Below, one piece after another: positions 43,151 through 52,063 of a stretch of 64,000 bases of DNA. Source of the stretch: Woronichinia sp035285405 (GTDB lineage Bacteria > Cyanobacteriota > Cyanobacteriia > Cyanobacteriales > Microcystaceae); the NCBI GenBank assembly GCA_035285405.1, contig JAYKJI010000046.1, positions 1-64,000 on the forward strand. The letters are read 5' to 3'. Every line of letters starts with the position of its first letter. The stretch's first letter is position 1. The notes under the pieces were generated by a model. That model was not told where the DNA came from. It saw nothing but the letters and a program-made list of their open reading frames with translations, and did no database searches. The translations under genes and the position numbers were made by a program.

Positions 43151-45190
43151 CTAGGGGCGAGTTTGCCATGAGATCTTTTGACTGGCTAAATATTCCGATA
43201 AAGCTGCAATACTAGGATATTGCCAAAACAAAGTCGCGTCAAAATTTTCTCCGAGCCAAGCACTTAGATCCTCCATCGCGGCAACAACTTGAACAGAATC
43301 CAGACCATAATAATCGAAGGATTGCTCAATGTCGATTTTGTCTGGGGATAGGCGCAAATAAACCGCCAATCGAATTTGTAACCAACCAGCAATATCTGCT
43401 TGGCTGAAATGACTTTGATGGCAAATATCTGTTGCTAAAAATGCTTTCTCCAGTTCTCCTTGACTTGATTCCCATTTGGCCAGGATTGGTAAGCGTTGCT
43501 GCAAAAAATCAGCACGACAGGCAACTCGTTTAATTTTTCCACTAGAGGTTTTGGGTAAACTAGCCGGTTTAATCAGCACAAGGGTTTGGAGATGAAGATC
43601 ATATTCAGAGGCGATCGCTTGACGAACCACCGTCGCAATTTCCTCTATGGGCGGATTGTTCAGATAGGAACGCTCAATTTCCTGCACTAATACCAACTGC
43701 TCAATACCATTTTTTTCCACAGCAAAAGCGGCTCCCCCATTCAAGCGGAGAGCAGGATGATTTTGTTGAGCCAAAATCTCCAAGTCTTGGGGATAATAAT
43801 TGGCACCTCGAATAATAATTATCTCTTTCAATCTTCCCGTAATCCACAATTCTCCTTTGTACAAAAATCCGAGGTCTCCCGTACGGAGAAAAGGCCCTTG
43901 ACCCGTATCTTTTAAATAAGCTTGAAAACTTTCCCGACTGGCACGGGTATTGCGCCAATAGCCTTGAGCCACCGATTTACCAGTGATCCAGATTTCTCCC
44001 ACCTGATCAGAGTCACAAGTGCAATAGGTTTCCGGATTAACAATGACGATCTGGCAATGATTCTGACTTTGTCCGACTCCCACCAAATGATAACGGGTAG
44101 TCGCTTGATTGAGTTTTATCTGATTCTGTTGCAAGGGTTGGGAATCAAGGGACAGAAACAGGGGGTCCGTGCCCTGGGGTTTGGCGGCAATCATGAGTGT
44201 CGCTTCTGCCATCCCATAACAAGGGGTTAAGGCCTCTTGATGAAAACCACAGGGGAGAAAATAATCCCTAAATTTTTGTAGTGTCTCTGCTCGGATAGGT
44301 TCCGCACCGTTAAAGGCCACTCGCCAACTTCGTAAATCCAATTGCTCTCTTTGTTCTAGGGATATTTTACTCAGACAAAGATCGTAGGCAAAATTTGGGC
44401 CACCGCTAGTATGGGCTTGATAATGAGAAATGGCTTTAAGCCAACGTAGGGGTTTTTGTAAAAAATCGATAGGCGACATCAAAATTGCCTGGGAGCCTAA
44501 ATACAAAGGTTGGAGCACATTACCAATTAAGCCCATGTCGTGAAAGAGTGGTAACCAACCCACAACGATACTTTGGTGATCATGGCCAAAAATTTGTTGG
44601 ATCTGCCGTTGATTATGAATTAGATTGCCATGACTGACCATGATGCCCTTCGGCGTATGGGTAGAACCAGAGGTATATTGTAACAAGGCAATTGTTTCTG
44701 GCTGAATTGAGACTTTCTGCCATTGGGAAGCTAGGTCAAAAGTGAGGGTATCTGTCGCAATCCAGTGCTGGAATTGGGGTGGCAGTAGGGGGGCAAGTTT
44801 CGAGGCTAGGCTAGGGTAAAGGTTACTCGTTGTGAGAATAGCGATCGCCTGAGCATCCTGAACAATGGACTGAATGCGTTGAAAAGAACGGTTGGGACGA
44901 GGCGGGTAGGCGGGAACGGCAATAACCCCCGCATATAAACAACCCAAAAAGGCACTAATAAACTCTAAACCCGATGGGTACAACAGTAAGGCTCTTTCCC
45001 CTGCCAGATTTAAAGATTGTAGATGGGCAGCAATGACCCTAGCTTGTCGATCCAATTGAAAATAGGTCAATCCTGCCGACTCGGTTTCACCATCCTTAAG
45101 AAAAATAAAAATACGATCATTGGGCTGTTGTCTTGCCCTAGCTTGCAGAATCTCAATAAAGTTTTGATAGCCCATACCGATAATTGTCAT
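43151..45190 (-). CDS. Fatty-acyl-AMP ligase with C-terminal ACP
   Basis: The 679-residue protein is an adenylating enzyme: LLQYTSGSTHTPKGIMVSHG (phosphate-binding loop), GWLPLFHDMGLIG, YGMAEATL, RTGDLGFL and GRLKEIIIIRGANYYPQDLE. The last pattern, with Arg-Gly-x-Asn-Tyr-Tyr-Pro, is typical of fatty-acyl-AMP ligases that load acyl chains on ACP rather than CoA. An ACP follows (about 590-670; YYGLDSVQVVAAME). It would activate a fatty acid and load the starter for the PKS. It lies 60 bp upstream of the fully reducing PKS gene. Confidence 0.92.
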   Translation of the reverse strand: MTIIGMGYQNFIEILQARARQQPNDRIFIFLKDGETESAGLTYFQLDRQARVIAAHLQSLNLAGERALLLYPSGLEFISAFLGCLYAGVIAVPAYPPRPNRSFQRIQSIVQDAQAIAILTTSNLYPSLASKLAPLLPPQFQHWIATDTLTFDLASQWQKVSIQPETIALLQYTSGSTHTPKGIMVSHGNLIHNQRQIQQIFGHDHQSIVVGWLPLFHDMGLIGNVLQPLYLGSQAILMSPIDFLQKPLRWLKAISHYQAHTSGGPNFAYDLCLSKISLEQREQLDLRSWRVAFNGAEPIRAETLQKFRDYFLPCGFHQEALTPCYGMAEATLMIAAKPQGTDPLFLSLDSQPLQQNQIKLNQATTRYHLVGVGQSQNHCQIVIVNPETYCTCDSDQVGEIWITGKSVAQGYWRNTRASRESFQAYLKDTGQGPFLRTGDLGFLYKGELWITGRLKEIIIIRGANYYPQDLEILAQQNHPALRLNGGAAFAVEKNGIEQLVLVQEIERSYLNNPPIEEIATVVRQAIASEYDLHLQTLVLIKPASLPKTSSGKIKRVACRADFLQQRLPILAKWESSQGELEKAFLATDICHQSHFSQADIAGWLQIRLAVYLRLSPDKIDIEQSFDYYGLDSVQVVAAMEDLSAWLGENFDATLFWQYPSIAALSEYLASQKISWQTRP

Positions 45191-45254
45191 ATTTATTAAG
45201 AAAACTCATTTTAGAAATATCTCATTAGCAATATCTAACAATTTAAACATCCGA

Positions 45255-48200
45255 TCAAGATTGTTGAGAGAGGCGGCGAACGATCGGTAAATCACTGATC
45301 AATAGACCACTGCGAATAAAATAAGCTAAATAGCTCTTAAATAAATCTTCAAAAGCCGGACAAACAATACCACTATGGGCAAGAGCCTGCACTGTGGCCT
45401 GGCAATCAATCTGGGGAGCCTGGACAGAAGCCGCTTTTTCCAAGTAGGTTAAGCCGTCGGAGTTAGTCTGCATTAAAAAAGGTAAGAGAGGATAGAGAGG
45501 GTTTTGCTTCTGTTGAGGAGCTTTGAGTTTTTCGACCCAAGCTGGATAGCTGACGGTCTCTAGGGGAATGCCTTGAGTACGGGTGAAGTTTTGATATTCT
45601 GACCAGGCTATCGGAGCCGGATTTTGGAGGTGAAAAACCTTACCTTCAGAGATATTTTGACGCGATAAATAGGCGATCGCCTTAGCCACATAATCGACGG
45701 GCGAAAAATTTAAGGGTAGCGGCAAATCGGGAACAAATCCCAATTGTAAGCAGCCCTGAATCATTCTGATAAAAAAGTCATCGGTGTTGGAAATCCCTGT
45801 CTGACTATCTCCACTGATCAGACCAGGACGATAAATGGTAATCGGTAAGCCCCGTTGTCCGGCCAACCAAACTAGACGTTCTGAAACCCATTTCGATTGG
45901 GAATAACCGAGGTAAATACCCTCTGATTCTAAAATCGGATCCCCTTCGGTTAATACTTTGCCTGCGTAAGCAGAGGCTTCAAAAACAGCGACACTGGAAA
46001 CAAAATGCACCGGTTTAATTTTTTGCAAGACCGCAAAACCCAGAACCGTTTTTGTGCCGATTACATTAGTGGCTTTTAGTTGAGCATAGGAATGAACATA
46101 GCTTAATTGGGCCCCATTATGGTAAATCACATCTACTGCTGATGCTAATTGGTTAAATTTTTCAGAAGATAATCCCATCAATGGTTCCGCTAGATTGCCC
46201 AAAATTGGGATAATTTGTGAATCATAGGGATTGCGCCATAATTTGTAGGTCTTTAAATTATTTTGCAGTCTAAGCTTGGCGGTTTCTTCATCCTTGCCCC
46301 TAACCAAACAGTAAATTTTAGCTGAAGTTTGTTGTAGGAGTTCTGAAAGCAAAAAAGCACCTAAAAATCCTGTGGCTCCGGTTAAAAGAATCGTTCTCGG
46401 CTCTTGAGATAGGGGAAAGATCATCTTTCGATCTAAAAATTCCGGCACGATTGTTGTTTCTAGCACAACTTCGGCTTGCAGATTAATTTTTTCTACTAGA
46501 GGCGGAATCTTAGTATTTAAGTGGGTCAGAATTAGAGTGGCTAAACCGGCGATCGTCGGTTGATCTAATAGAGATTCGATAGATAAACTTAATTGTAAAT
46601 CCTCATAAATTGCCAGCATGATTTCCGTCGCTTTCATCGAATTTAGACCCAAATCGAGGAGGGATTGCTGAGGATCTAAGGCCGGAAGAGACGGATCTAC
46701 TATTGGTTGAATCTGTGTTTGTAAATAGGTGATCAAAAAGGTGAGGCGATCGCTGTCAGGGATTTGCTCAAAGGCGTTGAGAAGCTCAGAGGGTAATGTG
46801 CGGTATACCTGGGATTGATGAAGATCAATTAACGTCTCCAGTAGTTGTGGTAAGAGGGCTATTTGCTCTGCTGAAAAAGTACCCGTCGTAGCCAGAACTT
46901 GTTGTAGTTGTTGACTATCTGCCCGTTCAATTAAATCTAAAATGGGGCTACTGCTTGCCAAAGGAGTTGAGGCTTGAGGAGGTTTTCCTTGCCGCCAATA
47001 CCGTTGTCGTTGAAAAGGATAGGTTGGTAATACTAATTTTTGATAGGTATAATCCTGATCGTAGCTAACCCAGTCAATTTTTATACCCTTAGCGTATAAC
47101 TGGGCAAGATTACTCAGCATCACTAGCCAAACTGGGCCAGGATTATTGTCTGAATTACCTAAGGTAAAACTCGTCAAATTAGCTAGGTTTTTGACCTCAA
47201 ATTGAGGACTAATTTGGATGAGATAATCATACTTTTCTAGGTTTAGAGAATGATAAGTTTTTGATAGTAATGTTGACGAAGAAACAGACCAATATTCGCC
47301 AGTGGTCGCGGATAATCCTCGGTTAACACGAGTGGAAATAAATTGAATGGTAGGATTAGAAAATTTAATGCGTTTGAGGATCTCGACCCGTTGATCATCA
47401 TCTTGAGCTAATAACAACTGTCCACTATCTTCTAGGCTCATCAACCCCGACAAACAAGCTGCAACATATTCTCCGACTCCGTCTCCTAGCATGGCACTGG
47501 GCATAATTCCCCAACCTAGCCATAGTTTGGCCAATCCGTACAGAAGACTAAAAATGAGGGGTTTAGCGATCGCTGAAGTCAGTAGTTGGGGGGAGATTTT
47601 TGTTGCTAAAAAGGGAGCTAGAATTGACTGGCCCAGGAGAGAGATAAACAGCAGATCGCATTCCTGTAAATATTCTTGAAAACTGGGACTTGTCTCATAG
47701 AGTTGTTGAGCTAAAATCAAACATTCTTTGTCCAATTCCTGGAAACAAAAAACCAGTTTAGGGGGACGAATATTCAGACTATCTTGATTCAGATTAATAT
47801 TATGCTGCTCAACCAAGAATTTATCCAACTGTCCCTGAATATTACTGATCGAGTTACCGACAACGGCCAATCGATAGGCAAAATGATTTCTCCCTATATT
47901 AGTACTGTAGCAAATATCGCCCAAATTGCTTGAACTTTCTGCCTGGGCAAAGTACGATTGATATTTTTTCACTAATTCCTTTAGGGCAGGCTGGGTTTTG
48001 GCCGATAGGGCGAGTAAATGATAGGGACGAGTAATCGATTGAAATGGCTTTTCTTGATGGGGTGCTTCCTCCAAAATCAGATGGACATTAGTGCCACTTA
48101 GTCCAAAAGAACTGATACCCGCAATTCTTTCTGGTTTGACCTGCCAATCAACGGTTTGGGTCGGAATTTTAACGAAGGGGACTTTACTCCATTCAATTAA

Positions 48201-49445
48201 GGAACTAGGGGTTTCAAAATTAAGATGGGAAGGAATTTTTCGATGTTGTAAGGCCAAAATAACTTTGATTAGAGCCGCGATGCCACCCGCTGCTTCCAGA
48301 TTACCAATATTCGTTTTGATCGAACTGACAAAAAGTGGATTTTGACTCGCTTTTTTCTCTGCAAATACTTCGGCGATCGCAGCCATTTCAATCGGATCAC
48401 TGAGCGGTAAACCGAGAGCATTGGCTTCTAGATAACTGACTTGATCCGGTGTAATTCCGGCATTTTGTAGTGCCTCACGAATAACCGACTGTTGGGCAAA
48501 TTGATTAGGAATAAAAACTGCTCCTCTTTGCCCATTTTGATTGACCGCAGAACCCCGAATCACCCCTAAAATATTGTCTCTATCTCTAAGAGCCTCTCCT
48601 AACCGTTTGAGAACGACAATACCGCAACCTTCACCTCGAACATAACCATTAGCCCGCGCATCAAAACTATAACAGCGACTATCTTGAGACATCATCCCAG
48701 ACTGAGAAAAACAAACGCTATTAATCGGCGATAATAGGATGTTAACCCCCCCCGCCAAGGCTAAATGACATTCCCGATAGCGTAAACTCTGACAAGCGAG
48801 ATGAACACTTAACAGAGAAGAAGAGCAAGCCGTATCTACAGCAAAAGCAGGCCCTGTTAATCCTAAGAGGAAAGAGAGACGACCAGCAGCCATACTTAAG
48901 GCATTGCCAGAGACTAAATAGGCATCATAATATTTAGGATCAATCGGCTCATCCACAATCTTCATCGAATAGTCAAAGGAAGAGATACCAATAAACACCC
49001 CCGTAGCCGTATTGGTCAGTTTTTCTGGAGCTTGATTGCCTCTTTCTAAGGCTTCCCAAGCAACTTCTAAAAGAAGTCTTTGCTGAGGATCTAGGTTTAA
49101 AACTTCCCTGGGTGTGATACCAAAAAATTGAGGATCAAATTGATCAACACTATCTAAAAAGGCGGCTTCCCTGCCCTGCATTTTTCCCGATTTGAGCGGT
49201 TCAGGATCATAATATTTATCAATGTCCCAACGCTCTTGGGGAACTTCTTTAATACCCTCTCTACCTTGCTCTAACATCTGCCAATAGCCTTCTGGGCTAT
49301 TACTTCCTCCGGGAAAACGACAAGCAACACTGATAATAGCGATCGGTTCAGCCTTCAGTAAATTAATTTGCCCTTCAATTTTTTGAGAGAGAAAAGCTAA
49401 TTTGGTTGCAGAGAGGTTTGCCAATCTTTGTTGTAAATCACTCAT
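45255..49445 (-). CDS. KS-AT-ACP-thioester reductase protein with degenerate KS and AT
   Basis: The 1396-residue protein has a helical N-terminus (about 1-32), then KS (35-465), AT-like (560-790), ACP (about 890-965; LGLNSMKA) and a thioester reductase (about 1015-1390; LTGATGFLGAFL, YSQSKW). In the KS the nucleophile remains (DTACSSSLL, about 205), but the HGTGT motif reads NALGL (about 340) and the NIGHLE motif reads NIGNLE (about 378), replacing both catalytic His with Asn. The AT lacks the GHS motif (GDGVG at about 653) and about 100 residues that include the HAFHS position. The first two domains probably do not extend chains. The reductase should release the acyl chain as aldehyde, perhaps alcohol. 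Confidence 0.9.
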   Translation of the reverse strand: MSDLQQRLANLSATKLAFLSQKIEGQINLLKAEPIAIISVACRFPGGSNSPEGYWQMLEQGREGIKEVPQERWDIDKYYDPEPLKSGKMQGREAAFLDSVDQFDPQFFGITPREVLNLDPQQRLLLEVAWEALERGNQAPEKLTNTATGVFIGISSFDYSMKIVDEPIDPKYYDAYLVSGNALSMAAGRLSFLLGLTGPAFAVDTACSSSLLSVHLACQSLRYRECHLALAGGVNILLSPINSVCFSQSGMMSQDSRCYSFDARANGYVRGEGCGIVVLKRLGEALRDRDNILGVIRGSAVNQNGQRGAVFIPNQFAQQSVIREALQNAGITPDQVSYLEANALGLPLSDPIEMAAIAEVFAEKKASQNPLFVSSIKTNIGNLEAAGGIAALIKVILALQHRKIPSHLNFETPSSLIEWSKVPFVKIPTQTVDWQVKPERIAGISSFGLSGTNVHLILEEAPHQEKPFQSITRPYHLLALSAKTQPALKELVKKYQSYFAQAESSSNLGDICYSTNIGRNHFAYRLAVVGNSISNIQGQLDKFLVEQHNINLNQDSLNIRPPKLVFCFQELDKECLILAQQLYETSPSFQEYLQECDLLFISLLGQSILAPFLATKISPQLLTSAIAKPLIFSLLYGLAKLWLGWGIMPSAMLGDGVGEYVAACLSGLMSLEDSGQLLLAQDDDQRVEILKRIKFSNPTIQFISTRVNRGLSATTGEYWSVSSSTLLSKTYHSLNLEKYDYLIQISPQFEVKNLANLTSFTLGNSDNNPGPVWLVMLSNLAQLYAKGIKIDWVSYDQDYTYQKLVLPTYPFQRQRYWRQGKPPQASTPLASSSPILDLIERADSQQLQQVLATTGTFSAEQIALLPQLLETLIDLHQSQVYRTLPSELLNAFEQIPDSDRLTFLITYLQTQIQPIVDPSLPALDPQQSLLDLGLNSMKATEIMLAIYEDLQLSLSIESLLDQPTIAGLATLILTHLNTKIPPLVEKINLQAEVVLETTIVPEFLDRKMIFPLSQEPRTILLTGATGFLGAFLLSELLQQTSAKIYCLVRGKDEETAKLRLQNNLKTYKLWRNPYDSQIIPILGNLAEPLMGLSSEKFNQLASAVDVIYHNGAQLSYVHSYAQLKATNVIGTKTVLGFAVLQKIKPVHFVSSVAVFEASAYAGKVLTEGDPILESEGIYLGYSQSKWVSERLVWLAGQRGLPITIYRPGLISGDSQTGISNTDDFFIRMIQGCLQLGFVPDLPLPLNFSPVDYVAKAIAYLSRQNISEGKVFHLQNPAPIAWSEYQNFTRTQGIPLETVSYPAWVEKLKAPQQKQNPLYPLLPFLMQTNSDGLTYLEKAASVQAPQIDCQATVQALAHSGIVCPAFEDLFKSYLAYFIRSGLLISDLPIVRRLSQQS

Positions 49446-49574
49446 ATAAAATTATAATAGGAAGAAAAAGATAAGCAGAATAGAAGTCGTGATCATTGTA
49501 TCATCTATTTCATCTGAGAGCAAAGGTTAAGGAGAACTCCGTCAGATGAATGCTGCTATATCCCAAAAGAAGGA

Positions 49575-50753
49575 TCAGTCCTTAGATGTTTCTTGAATGT
49601 TCGTTATGATGGATTTCATAATAGTTTCAGGATGATGATTGAGTTTAGAGGCGGTAACTCTCGTTTTAAGCTGACGATAGTTTTCGGGGGTATCTAGCCA
49701 AAACTCAAGGATAATTCTTAACTCTTTTGCCCAACGAACCGAATGAGCAATATCTCGATCCTTAAAATAACGCATTGCTAATAATTCCTGGGGCATTACT
49801 CCTCCCATTAAATTAAAAATCATTGGACAACCACAATGAATCGATTCGATCGCCGTTCTCGCGCCTGGACGAGCCACAACCACAGAACTGATCTGGAGCA
49901 ATTTAGCCATTTGATTGGTAAATAGTAAAGCACAAAGGGAAAAATTGGGATGAGAAACTTGCCATTCATCTAATTTAGCTTTGGTCACAGCATTTCTACC
50001 ACAGAGAGCAATCACCTGAATTCGTTTTTCTAAGGGTAACAATTGCTGCAAAAAGTTTAAATGATTATTAGCCCCTGCTCCCCCAGTTCCTAACAAAACG
50101 GTAAATCGATCAGCCTGTAGCCCTAATTCATTTTCTAAAAAAGCTTTTTTATCTTCCTCCGTTAAAATAGGTTCATAAAAGGCGCGATTTAATAAGGTTC
50201 CCCAGTTAAAGATCTGTTCTGGCCTTAATCCCATCTTTACAGCCTGTGCGCTTACTTCTGGAGTCTGTGTCCAAAAAATATCAACCTTGGGGTTGATCCA
50301 ATTATGGGTAAAACCGAAACCACCATCAATTTCCGTGCAGTAGGTCATGCAAATTAAATGGCTGTTTAACACCTGTTTGGCTAGATCAAAATAACCCAGA
50401 TTGATCTGACAATGGGTAGAAAGAATAACATCTGGGGAGAAATCTTGTAGGCGTTGAGTCCAATAATTTCTGCCCACAAACGGTTTACCTGGACGAATAT
50501 CTTGAAGATCTTTTTGGTATTCTAAAATCGCATAGTAAAGATTGTGGAGTAGAGGAATATTCCGTTGGATAAAATTATAAAAATTTACCAGTTTACGGTA
50601 ATTAGGATGAGAATTTTCTAACAAAAACTCAATTTCGACAATTACTTTTTCGCCATATAAGTATTCACACCATTCCTGAAAAGCATTAGCGGCTGCATTA
50701 TGGGCATAGCCTGTATTAGAGGTTAAGATTAAAATCCGTAGAGGATAGGTCAT
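49575..50753 (-). CDS. GT28-like glycosyltransferase (MGDG synthase/MurG-like)
   Basis: The 392-residue protein has the N-terminal pattern ILILTSNTGYAHNAAANAFQEW, as in monogalactosyldiacylglycerol synthase and MurG-like transferases, and the C-terminal donor-binding loop ARPGARTAIESIHCGCPMIFN. A Gly-rich loop GTGGAGANNHLNF starts the second domain. The enzyme likely transfers a sugar from a nucleotide donor to a lipid acceptor at the membrane. The acceptor may be the product of the adjacent PKS proteins. It is paralogous to the neighbour upstream, and the two are similar in length and motif order. Confidence 0.85.
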   Translation of the reverse strand: MTYPLRILILTSNTGYAHNAAANAFQEWCEYLYGEKVIVEIEFLLENSHPNYRKLVNFYNFIQRNIPLLHNLYYAILEYQKDLQDIRPGKPFVGRNYWTQRLQDFSPDVILSTHCQINLGYFDLAKQVLNSHLICMTYCTEIDGGFGFTHNWINPKVDIFWTQTPEVSAQAVKMGLRPEQIFNWGTLLNRAFYEPILTEEDKKAFLENELGLQADRFTVLLGTGGAGANNHLNFLQQLLPLEKRIQVIALCGRNAVTKAKLDEWQVSHPNFSLCALLFTNQMAKLLQISSVVVARPGARTAIESIHCGCPMIFNLMGGVMPQELLAMRYFKDRDIAHSVRWAKELRIILEFWLDTPENYRQLKTRVTASKLNHHPETIMKSIITNIQETSKD

Positions 50754-50846
50754 AGTGATAAAAAATTAAAGAAAAGATAAAGATTATTGAAAAACCTAGG
50801 TATTGAGCATATTTTTTCCATTTGCATTAGGGAATTAGCCGAGATC

Positions 50847-52025
50847 TCATTTTTCTATAAGAGAATATTGACTTGCCTTGACTTGCTCAATCAACCTCTG
50901 AATTTGTTGTTGGCCAGTAAGCGGATAACTTTGATAATCATGATAAGCCTGACAGATTATCTCATACTTTTCTGGAAAATCCAGCCAATTTTTGATAATA
51001 GAAAATAATTGTTGAGGTCGAGTAATAATCATAGCCATTTTTTGGGGTAAAAAATAACGAATGGCTAAAGATTCCTGGGGCATAATTCCTCCCATACCAT
51101 TAAAAATCATCGGACACCTCCAATAAACGGATTCGGCTGTCATCATAAAACCAGGACGTTGAACATTTGCCTGGCTAACTTGTAATAATTGAGGCATTTT
51201 TTCCGTGAAACTTAACACAGAAGTCTTTAATTGGGGATGGGTTTTACACCATTGGCTCATTTTTTTGTGAGCGTAGAGATTTTTCCCACAAAGAACAATT
51301 ACCTGTAACTTTTCCGCTAGAGGTAAGAGTACTTTTAAAAAGTCAATATGATTTTGTGAACCAGCCCCATTGGTAGAGAGAAGTAAGGTAAATTTGTGAG
51401 TATCCAGATTAAGCTCATCCTGCAAAAACTGCTTTTTTCCCTGTTCTGTTAGTGGGTCTTGATAAAAATTTTCTCGCAAAAGCTGGGACGATAACTGGAT
51501 TTTTTTAGGAGACATCCCTAATTTAATAGCCTGTTGTTTTACTGCTTCCGTGTGACACCAAAATAAATCTGCGTTAGTATTAACCCAATTGACACTAAAA
51601 CCATAGTCCCCAGCATATTCAGGGCAAAGCGTCACACACACAACCTGTTTGCCTAAAAGATCCTTAGCGGCCTCAAAATAGCCTCGGTTTAAACTTCCAA
51701 ATACACTCAAAATCAGATCGGGTTGATAGTCACGAACTAAATTTTTATAATAATCACTCACAAAGGTTTGGGTTCCCCATCGCATCAAAGCTGGAAATTC
51801 AAAAATATTAAAATAAATATGATGAAACCAGGGAGCATGGCGATGAATCCAATTATAGAATTGGATAATTTGGTGGGTAAAGGAATGAGAGTTAGCGAAA
51901 ATATCTTCAATTCTGATGACGACGGTATCACCAAACTGTTTTGTGGCAATTTGTTGAAAAGCCAGGGCCGTTAGGTTGTGAGCCGAGCCCCCACTGGCAG
52001 TCAGAATTAAAATTTTGGTTTTCAT
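50847..52025 (-). CDS. GT28-like glycosyltransferase, paralogue of the next gene
   Basis: The 392-residue protein begins ILILTASGGSAHNLTALAFQQI and has STNGAGSQNHIDFL and QRPGFMMTAESVYWRCPMIFNGMGG, corresponding position by position with the neighbouring glycosyltransferase. The donor loop differs (PGFMMTAES against PGARTAIES), which may mean another sugar or acceptor, or a weaker enzyme. It is read as a tandem duplicate with divergence. It sits 38 bp downstream of the radical SAM gene. Confidence 0.82.
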   Translation of the reverse strand: MKTKILILTASGGSAHNLTALAFQQIATKQFGDTVVIRIEDIFANSHSFTHQIIQFYNWIHRHAPWFHHIYFNIFEFPALMRWGTQTFVSDYYKNLVRDYQPDLILSVFGSLNRGYFEAAKDLLGKQVVCVTLCPEYAGDYGFSVNWVNTNADLFWCHTEAVKQQAIKLGMSPKKIQLSSQLLRENFYQDPLTEQGKKQFLQDELNLDTHKFTLLLSTNGAGSQNHIDFLKVLLPLAEKLQVIVLCGKNLYAHKKMSQWCKTHPQLKTSVLSFTEKMPQLLQVSQANVQRPGFMMTAESVYWRCPMIFNGMGGIMPQESLAIRYFLPQKMAMIITRPQQLFSIIKNWLDFPEKYEIICQAYHDYQSYPLTGQQQIQRLIEQVKASQYSLIEK

Positions 52026-52063
52026 AGACTAGAAACTTCTCGGATTTAATAAATTGCAATCTA

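Noticed and set aside
36503..45190. Olefin synthase (FAAL-ACP-KS-AT-KR-ACP-ST-TE) pathway
   Set aside because: No sulfotransferase or thioesterase domain is present, and release is by a thioester reductase.
36503..49445. Assignment as the heterocyst glycolipid (hgl) locus
   Set aside because: A FAAL, a single fully reducing module and a KS-AT fused to the reductase do not match the hglB-E set I know, and no heterocyst gene was seen in the window.
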